In this document: positions 54,880-64,000 of the stretch, piece after piece
Position numbering within the stretch: the first letter of the stretch is position 1
Layout of the letters: each line of letters opens with the position of its first letter
Assembly: GCA_963775635.1 (NCBI GenBank)
Contig: CAVZJO010000014.1
Coordinates: 62,001-126,000, forward strand
Reading direction: 5' to 3'
DNA length: 64,000 nt
Source: JALORV01 sp963775635
GTDB lineage: Bacteria; Pseudomonadota; Gammaproteobacteria; Burkholderiales; Burkholderiaceae_F
Made by a program: the position numbers and the translations under genes
Notes under the pieces: model-generated
Told to the model about the DNA's origin: nothing
What the model saw: only the letters and a program-made list of their open reading frames with translations
Database searches by the model: none

Positions 54880-56031
54880 ATGAAGTTCACACTGAAACTC
54901 GTTGCCGTGCTCGCGGCTGTCCTGGGGGCAGGCGCGGCGCTCGCGCAGGACATCAAGGTCGGCGTCTCGCTGTCGGCCACCGGACCCGCGGCCTCGCTCG
55001 GAATTCCCGAGCGCAACACTTTTGCGCTGGTGCCGCAGACCATCGGCGGTCGCAAGGTGCAGTACATCGTTCTCGACGACGCGTCGGACACCACGACCGC
55101 AGTGAGGAACGCGCGCAAGCTGATCAGCGAGGACAAGGTCGATGTCATCATCGGCTCAACCACCTCGCCGAATTCGCTGGCGATGATCGATGTGGCGGCC
55201 GAAACCGAGACTCCGATGGTGGCGATGGCCGCGTCGAGCCGCATCGTCGACCCGGTCGATGCCAAGCGCCGCTGGGTGTTCAAGACGCCACAGAACGACC
55301 AGCAAATGGCGCTCGTGATCGTTGGCGACATGGTCAACCGCGGCATCAAGACGGTGGGCTTCATCGGCTTCGCGGATGCCTACGGCGAGGGCTGGTGGAA
55401 CGAATTCAGCAAGATCGCCGAAACGCGCGGACTGAAGATCGTCGCCAACGAGCGCTATCAGCGTACCGATACCTCCGTCACCGGCCAGGTGCTGAAGCTG
55501 ATCGCGGCGAAGCCCGAGGCCATCCTGATTGCGGGTTCCGGCACGCCGGCAGCGCTGCCGCAGAAAACGCTGAAGGAGCGCGGCTACGCCGGCAAGGTCT
55601 ATCAAACTCATGGCGTCGCCAACAACGATTTTCTGCGTGTCTGCGGCAAGGACTGCGAGGGCACGCTGCTGCCTGCCGGCCCGGTACTGGTGGCGGCCCA
55701 GTTGCCGAACGATCATCCGGTGAAAAAGTCAGCGCTTGCTTACATCGACGCGTACGAGAAAGTTCACGGCAAGGGCAGCGTTTCCACCTTCGGCGCGCAC
55801 GGCTGGGACAGCGTCATCCTGCTGCAGGCTGCGATTCCCGAGGCGTTAAAGAAGGCCCAGCCCGGGACCAAGGAGTTCCGCGCCGCGTTGCGCGACTCAC
55901 TGGAAGGCGTCAGGAATGCCGCCGGCGCGCACGGCATCTTCAACATGAGCGCGAAGGACCACCTCGGACTCGACCAGCGCGCGGCTGTGATGGTGATGAT
56001 CGTCAACGGGGCCTGGGTGCTGCAGAAATAG
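54880..56031 (+). CDS. branched-chain-amino-acid-type ABC transporter substrate-binding protein
   Basis: 383 residues from the ATG at 54880 (AAGGAGA in front). Signal peptide LVAVLAAVLGAGAALAQ (residues 6-22). The periplasmic type I fold has IKVGVSLSATGPAASLGIPERNTF, VDVIIGSTTSPNSLAMIDVAAE and KTVGFIGFADAYGEGWWNEF. This LivK/HAAT family includes binding proteins for aromatic acids. Being next to the paa operon, phenylacetate or a related acid is the likely ligand (inference). Its permease and ATPase genes begin only at 58594, after an insert. Confidence 0.88.
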   Translation: MKFTLKLVAVLAAVLGAGAALAQDIKVGVSLSATGPAASLGIPERNTFALVPQTIGGRKVQYIVLDDASDTTTAVRNARKLISEDKVDVIIGSTTSPNSLAMIDVAAETETPMVAMAASSRIVDPVDAKRRWVFKTPQNDQQMALVIVGDMVNRGIKTVGFIGFADAYGEGWWNEFSKIAETRGLKIVANERYQRTDTSVTGQVLKLIAAKPEAILIAGSGTPAALPQKTLKERGYAGKVYQTHGVANNDFLRVCGKDCEGTLLPAGPVLVAAQLPNDHPVKKSALAYIDAYEKVHGKGSVSTFGAHGWDSVILLQAAIPEALKKAQPGTKEFRAALRDSLEGVRNAAGAHGIFNMSAKDHLGLDQRAAVMVMIVNGAWVLQK

Positions 56032-56070
56032 ATCTTCGACGCTGCGCGGCGGCCGTTCTTCGTCGTTCTG

Positions 56071-56369
56071 CGACCGAGCCGGGAGTCGCCCGGCGGCGAG
56101 TGACTTTCTTTGCTTCGCCAAAGAAAGTCACCAAAGAAAGGCGACCGCACGGGACCGGCCTGCGGCTGCCCTTGCGCTGCGTAGCGTCAGCGGGCCGTGC
56201 GCGAAACTCGCCCGATCACGCTGCGCGTGCCACGGGCTCAGACACGCGCCCGGCACCGCCTCCGCTGCCGCCCCGCACCGCGGCGGCGTCCCCGAGCGGA
56301 CTGACCCGTCGCCGTGCCGTCATTGGAGAACGCGACGTTTTTTTGGAAGCCTTCGAAGGCGCCGTGCAC
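56071..56369 (-). repeat. dispersed element R2 (partial copy of R1, inverted)
   Basis: Homologous to bases 7893-8204 in reverse orientation, starting with CGACCGAGCCGGG and the CTTTCTTTGCTTCGCCAAAG hairpin and ending at CCTTCGAAGGCGCC. It fills the 377-base gap after the binding-protein gene. The internal open frame is repeat-derived. Confidence 0.75.
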
Positions 56370-56408
56370 AGTGGCGCAGTGGAGCGCCGAGTGGCACCAT
56401 GTCCGTCG

Positions 56409-56804
56409 ATGCGAAACTCTGACGGCAACGAGCGACTGGTGAAGACGCTGATCCCGAAGCTGGAGCATCGCTCCCAGCCTCTCATTGCTTCCAGGCAGTT
56501 CCTGCTGCGACTGGCGCACAGCGGAGCCATTGCAGTCGCCTTGGTCAGCGTTTCCTTGCTGATCGGCGTGCTCGGGTACCACCTGCTCGAGGGCCTAACG
56601 TGGATAGACGCCTTTCTTAACGCCGCCATGCTCCTCGGCGGAATGGGGCCCGTGGATCGACCGGTCACATTGGGCGGCAAGCTCTTTGCGGGGCTTTATG
56701 CACTGTATTGCGGCTTGGCGGTGCTCCTCGTGGCCGGTGTCATTCTCGCGCCGATCGCGCACCGGATCCTCCATCGATTTCACGTGGAGAGCCGCGGTAA
56801 GTAA
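56409..56804 (+). CDS. small two-helix membrane protein, ion-channel-like
   Basis: 131 residues. Two membrane helices (IAVALVSVSLLIGVLGYHLL and LFAGLYALYCGLAVLLVAGVILAP) flank a short segment AFLNAAMLLGGMGPVDRP. This placing resembles the pore loop of two-helix potassium channels, but the TVGYG filter is missing. The C terminus HRILHRFHVESRG is basic. I do not recognise a named function. It is the first gene of the insert between the binding protein and its permease genes. Confidence 0.6.
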   Translation: MRNSDGNERLVKTLIPKLEHRSQPLIASRQFLLRLAHSGAIAVALVSVSLLIGVLGYHLLEGLTWIDAFLNAAMLLGGMGPVDRPVTLGGKLFAGLYALYCGLAVLLVAGVILAPIAHRILHRFHVESRGK

Positions 56805-56845
56805 CGCGCAGCGTAAGCGCGCGTAACCGACGACAGGAGACGGTA

Positions 56846-57656
56846 GTGACCCTTGCCTCCACCTTCAAGGCGGCGGACGCCAACGGCTACGAAATGCTGA
56901 TGGGCCGCTGGAGCCGGCAACTCGCCGTGCCCTTTCTCGACTTCGTAGGTGCGGCCGATGGCGAGTCCGTGCTGGACGTCGGCTGCGGTACCGGACGGCT
57001 GACCTTCGAATTGGTCGAACGATGCAATCTCAAGCAGGTGCAGGGCGTCGATCTCGCAGACGTCTACGTCGAACACGCCAGGAGTCAGAACCGTGATCCG
57101 CGTGTGCGATTCGATGTCGGCGACGCCTGTGCGCTGCCGTATCCCGACAGGAGCTACGACCGCGTGTTGTCACTGCTGATGCTGCACTTCGTGCCCCGCG
57201 CGGATCAGGCCGTTGCGGAAATGCGGCGGGTCGCGCGTCCGGGCGCGGTGGTCGCGTGCGGCCGTGTGGGATGCCCGCGGGGGTTTCGTCGCGACGCGAT
57301 TGTTCTTCGACACGGCCGCCGTGCTCGATCCGAAGGCGGACGAACGCCGGGCCCGCAGCTATACCCGTCCGATGACCCGTCCGGGTGAACTGGCGAACGC
57401 ATGGCGCACCGCCGGATTCATCGACGTCGTCGAGACATCATTGAGTATTCGGATGGAGTTCGCATGCTTCGAAGACTACTGGGCTCCCTACGTCGGGACC
57501 GACGGGCCGCAGGCGGAGTACGTGGCCACGCTTAACGAGGCCGAGCGCACTCGGCTGCGGGAAGCGGTGAAGCGTGCATATGTCGACGGAGAGCCGGATG
57601 GTCCGCGCTCCTACGCAGCGCTCGCGTGGGCGGTGAAAGGCACTGCGCCGGGTTAG
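56846..57656 (+). CDS. SAM-dependent class I methyltransferase (one frame break)
   Basis: About 269 residues from the GTG at 56846. The SAM-binding motif is SVLDVGCGTGRLTFELVE (residues ~43-60), with VQGVDLADVYVEHA and FDVGDACALPYPDRSYDRVLSLLML following. This is the UbiE/Methyltransf_11 type. One extra base near 57262 moves the frame before AVWDARGGFVATRLFFDTAA, and the rest continues to 57656. Substrate unknown. It is part of the three-gene insert. Confidence 0.75.
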
Positions 57657-57726
57657 AAACAGCAATCGATCGCGGCAAACCCGCGATAATTCGCTGCGGC
57701 CCTGCCGCGGCAACGAGGTCCTTGAA

Positions 57727-58491
57727 TTGAGTCCCCTGGCGCTTTCGCTGATTTGTCTTGTTTGCTCGTTCGGCGGGGCGCTCCTGGGAATGCGCATCAG
57801 CAGGGTTGTGCCGGAAAGCCACCTGTCGGAGAGTTCACGCGACACGCTCAAGGTGATGACCGGGTTGATGGCGACCTTGGCCGCACTGGTCCTTGGCCTG
57901 CTGATCGCGTCGGCCAAGTCCTCGTATGACCGGGCCAATGACGACTTCCGTCAGATTGCTGCCAAAACGGTCTTGCTCGATCGCGCACTCGCCGAATACG
58001 GGCCCGAGACGAAGGAGGTTCGCGCTGCTCTCTTGAACGCCTACAAGGCGCGAATGGATCAGTTGTTTCCGACGGCCGGCATGGACGCGCACCCGGGTCC
58101 GTTGGAACGGCGCCCGCTTCAGGTCGAGCAAATCGAAACGCGGGTGCGAGCGCTGTTGCCGGCCAGTGACGCCAAGCGAGCCCATATGGAGCGCGCGTTG
58201 CAGCTTATCGATCAAATGGCCAATTCCGGCTGGGTTCTGACGATCGAGGAAAGTGACACCGCGCTGCCGACCCCGATGATGGTCGTGTTGATTGCCTGGC
58301 TCGCCGCGATGTTCGTCGGATTCGGCATGCTGGCACCGCGCAATGCCACGGTCAGCGTCGCCCTGTTGGTCGGCGCGCTGTCGGTCTCTGCGTCGATCTT
58401 CCTGATCGAGGAGATGAACCATCCGCTCGATGGGATGATTCAGATCTCCGGCACTCCGCTACGCAACGCGCTCAAGTTCCTGGGTCATTGA
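57727..58491 (+). CDS. DUF4239 (bestrophin-like) membrane protein
   Basis: 254 residues from a TTG start. Four hydrophobic segments: SLICLVCSFGGALLGMRI at the N terminus, TGLMATLAALVLGLLIAS near residue 45, and MMVVLIAWLAAMFVGFGML plus VALLVGALSVSASIFLIEEM near the C terminus. A central soluble helical region of about 100 residues lies between. LAALVLGLLIASAKSSYDR is characteristic of DUF4239. Function unknown. A GATAAT hexamer at 57685-57690 may be its -10 box. Last gene of the insert. Confidence 0.7.
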   Translation: MSPLALSLICLVCSFGGALLGMRISRVVPESHLSESSRDTLKVMTGLMATLAALVLGLLIASAKSSYDRANDDFRQIAAKTVLLDRALAEYGPETKEVRAALLNAYKARMDQLFPTAGMDAHPGPLERRPLQVEQIETRVRALLPASDAKRAHMERALQLIDQMANSGWVLTIEESDTALPTPMMVVLIAWLAAMFVGFGMLAPRNATVSVALLVGALSVSASIFLIEEMNHPLDGMIQISGTPLRNALKFLGH

Positions 58492-58517
58492 GGACGCGTC
58501 GGCGCGGCGGCCTTCTT

Positions 58518-58567
58518 GTCGCACGGCGACCGACGCCCGAGCCGCGAGGCTCCCACTTTCTTTGTCT
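58518..58567 (+). repeat. dispersed element R3 (end fragment of R1)
   Basis: About 50 bases matching the left end of R1 (7685-7733): GTCGCAC-GCGACCGACGC, then GGCTCCCACTTTCTTTGTCT. It stops 27 bases before the livH-like start, and an in-frame upstream ATG at 58516 is repeat-derived. Confidence 0.65.
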
Positions 58568-58593
58568 CCCCCGCTGCGTACACTGCTGCCGCA

Positions 58594-59631
58594 ATGACAC
58601 CGGACATCGCTCTGCTGCTGACGCAGGACGGCATCACCAACGGTGCGATCTATGCGCTGCTGGCGCTCGCGCTGGTGCTGGCATTCGCCGTCACGCGCGT
58701 GATCTTCATCCCGCAGGGGGAGTTCGTCGCCTACGGTGCGCTGACGCTGGTGGCGGTGCAGGCCGGCCGCATGCCCGGCACGGTCTGGCTGCTGCTGGCG
58801 GCCGGCGCGCTGGTGGCGCTGGTCGAAGCCGTCGCCGCTGTACAGAGCGGCAAGTGGCGATCGTATCGATGGGTGGTGCTGTGGAACGTCGCCTACCCGC
58901 TCGCATTGTGGGGCATCGTGCAGTCGGTGCCGACCACCGGCTGGCCGATGCCACTGCAGATCCTGCTGGCGCTTGCCATCGTCGTGCCGCTCGGGCCGAT
59001 GGTTTATCGGCTCGCCTATCAGCCGCTGGCAGAGGCTTCGGTGCTGATCCTGCTGATCGTCTCGGTGGCGGTCCACGTCGTGATGGTCGGACTGGGCTTG
59101 CTGGTGTTTGGCGCCGAAGGTTCGCGCACGCCGTCGTTTTCTGAGGGAACGATCGAGCTGGGAGTGCTGAGCGCAAGTGTCCAGTCGCTGTGGGTGGTCG
59201 CCTGCTCCGTCGCGCTGATCGTGCTGCTGTACCTCTTGTTCGAACGGACGATCTACGGTAAGGCGCTGCGCGCGACTGCGGTCAACCGGCTCGGCGCGCG
59301 GCTGATGGGCATCCCGACCGAGTTCGCCGGCCGCCTGTGCTTTTTTCTATGCGCATTGATCGGCGCGCTGTCGGGCATCCTGATCGCGCCGATCACGACG
59401 ATCTACTACGACACCGGCTTCCTGATCGGTCTCAAAGGCTTCGTCGGTGCCATCGTCGGCGGGCTCGTCAGCTACCCGATCGCGGCAGCCGGTGCGCTGC
59501 TGGTCGGGCTGCTGGAGTCGTATTCCTCGTTCTGGGCGAGTGCCTACAAGGAGGTGATCGTCTTCACGCTGATTATCCCGGTGCTGCTGTGGCGCTCGCT
59601 GCGCGCGCATCACGTCGAGGAGGAGGAATGA
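58594..59631 (+). CDS. branched-chain-amino-acid-type ABC transporter permease, LivH family
   Basis: 345 residues with about eight membrane helices. DGITNGAIYALLALALVLAFAVTRVIFIPQGEFVAYGA (residues 13-50) is the family start, and RATAVNRLGARLMGIPTEFAGRLCFFLCALIGALSGIL is the cytoplasmic coupling segment. It overlaps the next gene by four bases (ATGA). It should pair with the binding protein at 54880, although 2.5 kb of other DNA separates them. Confidence 0.88.
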   Translation: MTPDIALLLTQDGITNGAIYALLALALVLAFAVTRVIFIPQGEFVAYGALTLVAVQAGRMPGTVWLLLAAGALVALVEAVAAVQSGKWRSYRWVVLWNVAYPLALWGIVQSVPTTGWPMPLQILLALAIVVPLGPMVYRLAYQPLAEASVLILLIVSVAVHVVMVGLGLLVFGAEGSRTPSFSEGTIELGVLSASVQSLWVVACSVALIVLLYLLFERTIYGKALRATAVNRLGARLMGIPTEFAGRLCFFLCALIGALSGILIAPITTIYYDTGFLIGLKGFVGAIVGGLVSYPIAAAGALLVGLLESYSSFWASAYKEVIVFTLIIPVLLWRSLRAHHVEEEE

Positions 59632-61466
59632 CGCGCACGCTGCGCCCGTCATGGCTGCTGGCGATCTTCATCGTCTTGCTGGTCGTCGCGCCGCTGGTGC
59701 TGCCGGAATTCTCGATCACGCTCGCCAACTACATTGGCCTGTATGCGCTGGTTGCGCTCGGACTGGTGCTGCTGACCGGCGTCGGCGGCCTGACCTCGTT
59801 CGGACAGGCGGCCTTCGTCGGTCTGGGCGCGTACACGACCGCAGTACTCACGACCAGTACAGGGCTTGTTCCCGGCCTTGCATGGCTCGGGACGACGACC
59901 TGGCTGCCGCTGCTCGCAGGGCTGCTGCTGACGCTGATCGTCGCCTGGGCGCTCGGCTCGCTGACACTGAAGCTGTCCGGCCACTTCCTGCCGCTCGGCA
60001 CGATTGCCTGGGGCATCAGCTTCGGCTATCTGTTCGGCACCTCCGAAACGCTCGGCGGCTACACCGGACTCACCGGCATTCCGCCGATTTCAATCCTCGG
60101 CGTGTCGTTCGATACGGGCCGGTCGATCTACTACCTGATCTGGGCGTTCCTTCTGGCCGGGATTTTCACGACGCGCAATCTGCTCGATTCGCGCGAAGGC
60201 CGTGCGATCCGTGCACTCAAGGGCGGCATGGTGATGGCCGAGTCGATGGGCGTCGCTACGTCGGCGTCGCGCATGGTTGCCTTCCTGTTGGCGGCGTTGA
60301 TGGCGTGCGCGTCGGGCTGGTTGTATGCGCATATGCAGCGCTTCGTGAACCCGACGCCGTTTTCGCTGCCGGTCGGTATCGAGTACCTGTTCATGGCCGT
60401 CATCGGCGGCGCGGGCTACGTGTGGGGCGCGCTGCTGGGCGCCGCGGTGATCACGATTTCCAAGTCGTGGCTGCAGGACGTGTTGACGCAGGTCGTCGGA
60501 CAGGCCGGCAACTTCGAAGTCATCGTGTTTGGCATCCTGATGGTCGTGATCCTGCAGCGGGCGCCCGACGGTCTGTGGCCGGCACTCGCGCGACGCTTCC
60601 CGGTGCGGCAAGCGCGTCGCGTGATCTCTCCGGAGGTTCCGCCGCTCGCCAGACGTCCGCTGCCTGCGGCCGGTGACGTGCTGCTGCAGGTGCGCGGCGC
60701 CACGAAACGCTTCGGCGGACTGGTGGCGGTCAACGCGATGGACCTGCAGGTGCACGCCGGCGAGATCGTCGCGCTGATCGGGCCGAACGGCGCAGGCAAG
60801 AGCACGATGTTCAACCTGATCTCCGGCGTGCTCGACGCCACCGCGGGCAGTTTCCTGTTCAAGGGGACCGACGTGGCCGGTCGGCCGTCGCGCGAGATCG
60901 CCCGCATGGGACTGTCGAGGACGTTCCAGCATGTGCGACTGCTGCCGCAGATGAGCGTGGTCGACAACGTCGCCATTGGCGCACATCGTCGGGAGTATCC
61001 GGGCCTGCTGGTGGGCGTGGTCGGTGGTGCCTGGCGGCTGGACCGGCGCAACGAAGCACGCCTGCTGGCCGAGGCCGCGCGCCAGATAGAGCGCGTCGGG
61101 CTCGCCGACCACATGTTCGACGCCGCAGGCTCGCTGCCGCTGGGCAAGCAGCGCATCCTCGAGATCGCACGCGCACTGGCTGCCGATCCTTGCCTGCTGC
61201 TGCTCGACGAACCGGCCGCCGGCCTGCGCTACCTCGAGAAGCGCGCGCTGTCCGATCTGCTGCGCAAGCTGCGTGCCGAAGGGCTGTCGGTGCTGCTGGT
61301 CGAACACGACATGGACTTCGTGATGGGGCTGGTCGATCGCGTCACGGTGATGGACTTCGGCCAGAAGATCGCCGAAGGGCGGCCCGATGAAGTGCAACGC
61401 GACGCGCGCGTGCTCGAGGCTTACCTGGGTGGGATCGACGACGACGACGTCAGGGCAGCAGCATGA
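59628..61466 (+). CDS. fused LivM-type permease and LivG-type ATPase
   Basis: 612 residues. Residues 1-325 are a LivM permease (LVALGLVLLTGVGGLTSFGQAAFVGLGAY, SREGRAIRALKGGMVMAESMGV, MAVIGGAGYVWGALLGA). Residues ~345-612 are an ATP-binding domain with Walker A LIGPNGAGKSTMFNLISG, Walker B LLLLDEPAAGL and H-loop LLVEHDMDFV. The signature is LPLGKQRILEIARAL where LSxGxQ is usual, so its ABC signature Ser is replaced by Pro. LivM-LivG fusion is known in several proteobacteria. Confidence 0.88.
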   Translation: MTRTLRPSWLLAIFIVLLVVAPLVLPEFSITLANYIGLYALVALGLVLLTGVGGLTSFGQAAFVGLGAYTTAVLTTSTGLVPGLAWLGTTTWLPLLAGLLLTLIVAWALGSLTLKLSGHFLPLGTIAWGISFGYLFGTSETLGGYTGLTGIPPISILGVSFDTGRSIYYLIWAFLLAGIFTTRNLLDSREGRAIRALKGGMVMAESMGVATSASRMVAFLLAALMACASGWLYAHMQRFVNPTPFSLPVGIEYLFMAVIGGAGYVWGALLGAAVITISKSWLQDVLTQVVGQAGNFEVIVFGILMVVILQRAPDGLWPALARRFPVRQARRVISPEVPPLARRPLPAAGDVLLQVRGATKRFGGLVAVNAMDLQVHAGEIVALIGPNGAGKSTMFNLISGVLDATAGSFLFKGTDVAGRPSREIARMGLSRTFQHVRLLPQMSVVDNVAIGAHRREYPGLLVGVVGGAWRLDRRNEARLLAEAARQIERVGLADHMFDAAGSLPLGKQRILEIARALAADPCLLLLDEPAAGLRYLEKRALSDLLRKLRAEGLSVLLVEHDMDFVMGLVDRVTVMDFGQKIAEGRPDEVQRDARVLEAYLGGIDDDDVRAAA

Positions 61467-62215
61467 GCGTCCCGCCGGGACGCCTGCTCGAAGTCCGGGA
61501 CCTGTCGGTCACCTACGGTCAGGTGGCCGCGCTGACGCAAACCAATTTGGACGTCGACTCGGGCCGCATCGTCACCGTCATCGGTCCGAATGGGGCAGGC
61601 AAGACGACCTTGCTGGCAGCGATCATGGGATCACTGCCCGCCAACGGTGCGGCGCGCGGCGTAGTGCGCTTCGGCGATCACTCCGAACTGGATGCCGCGA
61701 TTGAGCAGCGCGTGGCACGGGGCATGACCCTGGTGCCGGAGAAGCGCGAGCTGTTCGGCGATATGACCGTCGAAGACAACTTGGTGCTCGGCGCCTTTCA
61801 GCGCTATCGCAGCGGCAGGCGCGACCACGCGACGACGATGGGCGAGGTGTTCGCACTGTTTCCCCGTCTGCTCGAGCGGCGGCGGCAATTGGCGGGCACG
61901 CTGTCTGGCGGCGAACGGCAGATGCTCGCGATCGGGCGCGCGCTGATGGCGCGGCCGACCCTGCTGATGCTCGACGAACCGTCGCTCGGACTCGCGCCGC
62001 GCATCGTGCGCGAGATCTTCCACATCATCATCGAGTTGAAGCGGCGCGGGGTTTCGATCCTGCTGGTCGAGCAGAACGCGCGCGCCGCGCTGCAGATCGC
62101 CGACCATGCGTACGTGCTGGAAACGGGCGAAGTCGTGCTCGATGGCCCGGCCCAGGACCTCGCCCATGATCCGCGGGTGGTCGAAAGCTATCTCGGACTC
62201 GGGCAGCGGCACTGA
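61463..62215 (+). CDS. branched-chain-amino-acid-type ABC transporter ATPase, LivF family
   Basis: 250 residues. Walker A VIGPNGAGKTTLLAAIMG, signature LSGGERQMLAIGRALMARP, Walker B LLMLDEPSLGLAP and H-loop LLVEQNARAAL are all canonical. It overlaps the fusion gene by four bases and completes the transporter (binding protein, LivH, LivMG, LivF). Confidence 0.92.
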   Translation: MSVPPGRLLEVRDLSVTYGQVAALTQTNLDVDSGRIVTVIGPNGAGKTTLLAAIMGSLPANGAARGVVRFGDHSELDAAIEQRVARGMTLVPEKRELFGDMTVEDNLVLGAFQRYRSGRRDHATTMGEVFALFPRLLERRRQLAGTLSGGERQMLAIGRALMARPTLLMLDEPSLGLAPRIVREIFHIIIELKRRGVSILLVEQNARAALQIADHAYVLETGEVVLDGPAQDLAHDPRVVESYLGLGQRH

Positions 62216-62250
62216 AGCCGGCAAAACACCGGGTTGGTGTATCGTCGTCA

Positions 62251-62337
62251 GCGCGTTGGGGGTATCGCTGCGGGTGCCGCGATTGAGAGAGTCCCCTCGA
62301 ACCTGAACCGGTTCAGACCGGCGGAGGGAAACGCGCC
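62251..62337 (+). ncRNA. TPP riboswitch (THI element)
   Basis: The conserved core is present: closing stem GCGCGTT (62251) / AACGCGC (62330), then GGGTGCCGCGATTGAGAGAG (the pyrimidine-sensing arm, with the CTGAGA-like TGAGAG) and GAACCTGAACCGGTTCAGAC followed by CGGCGGAGGGAA (the pyrophosphate-sensing arm). It lies 47 bases before thiC. Thiamine pyrophosphate binding would shut off expression. Confidence 0.92.
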
Positions 62338-62383
62338 AGCCAATGTGGCGCCATCGTCTCCGCGAACAGCCAGGAGTCCATGC

Positions 62384-64000
<1,617 letters not shown>

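Overview
The window is high-GC DNA that reads as the chromosome of a betaproteobacterium, most likely Burkholderiales or a close relative. The main reason is the gene order lptD (divergent) - amgK - murU - pepP - ubiH-like - dusB - fis - purH - ruvCAB, followed later by ybgC-tolQRAB-pal-cpoB and a phenylacetate cluster of betaproteobacterial layout. No rRNA, tRNA, CRISPR array or insertion sequence with a transposase was seen.

Layout. 1-10.5 kb: housekeeping block (outer-membrane LPS assembly, peptidoglycan sugar recycling, tRNA modification, Fis, purine synthesis, Holliday-junction processing). 10.7-28.1 kb: an outer-membrane uptake region. It has a forward tonB-exbB-exbD-exbD-TPR operon and a tiny secreted protein whose tail copies the TonB box of the receptors. 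On the reverse strand are two large TonB-dependent receptors and a yejABEF-type peptide ABC transporter. Together they could carry one substrate class (peptides or peptide siderophores) from the outer membrane to the cytoplasm. 28.2-33.4 kb: complete Tol-Pal envelope operon. 33.5-37.7 kb: YeeE-type transporter, metallo-beta-lactamase-fold protein, FAD ring hydroxylase and DUF2783 protein. 37.7-42.3 kb: a small defence or mobile island on the reverse strand, made of a mobile mystery protein A/B pair (HTH regulator plus Fic protein) and an MmeI-like restriction-modification enzyme. 42.4-54.8 kb: phenylacetate catabolism, with paaY and paaN on the reverse strand and, divergently, paaG-paaH-paaI-paaK-paaABCDE-paaR-pcaF. 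An inverted-repeat operator sits between the two arms. 54.9-62.2 kb: a branched-chain-amino-acid-type ABC transporter (livK, livH, fused livMG, livF), probably for the aromatic acid. Its genes are split by a three-gene insert bordered by fragments of a dispersed repeat. 62.25 kb to the end: a TPP riboswitch and a 3'-truncated thiC.

Two things colour the whole window. First, about a dozen single-base frame breaks interrupt otherwise well-conserved genes (amgK, murU, end of pepP, the second receptor, the FAD hydroxylase, the restriction enzyme, paaK, paaD, a methyltransferase). Several lie at or beside short homopolymer runs. I read most of them as sequence errors, not true pseudogenes, and annotate the genes across the breaks. 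Second, several dispersed repeat families occur: a ~520 bp element with related CTTTCTTTG ends, a GTGCACGTGCGA palindrome, and a CCCCCTTGG/CCAAGGGGG palindrome. One copy of the last supplies the first codons of the yejF-like gene.
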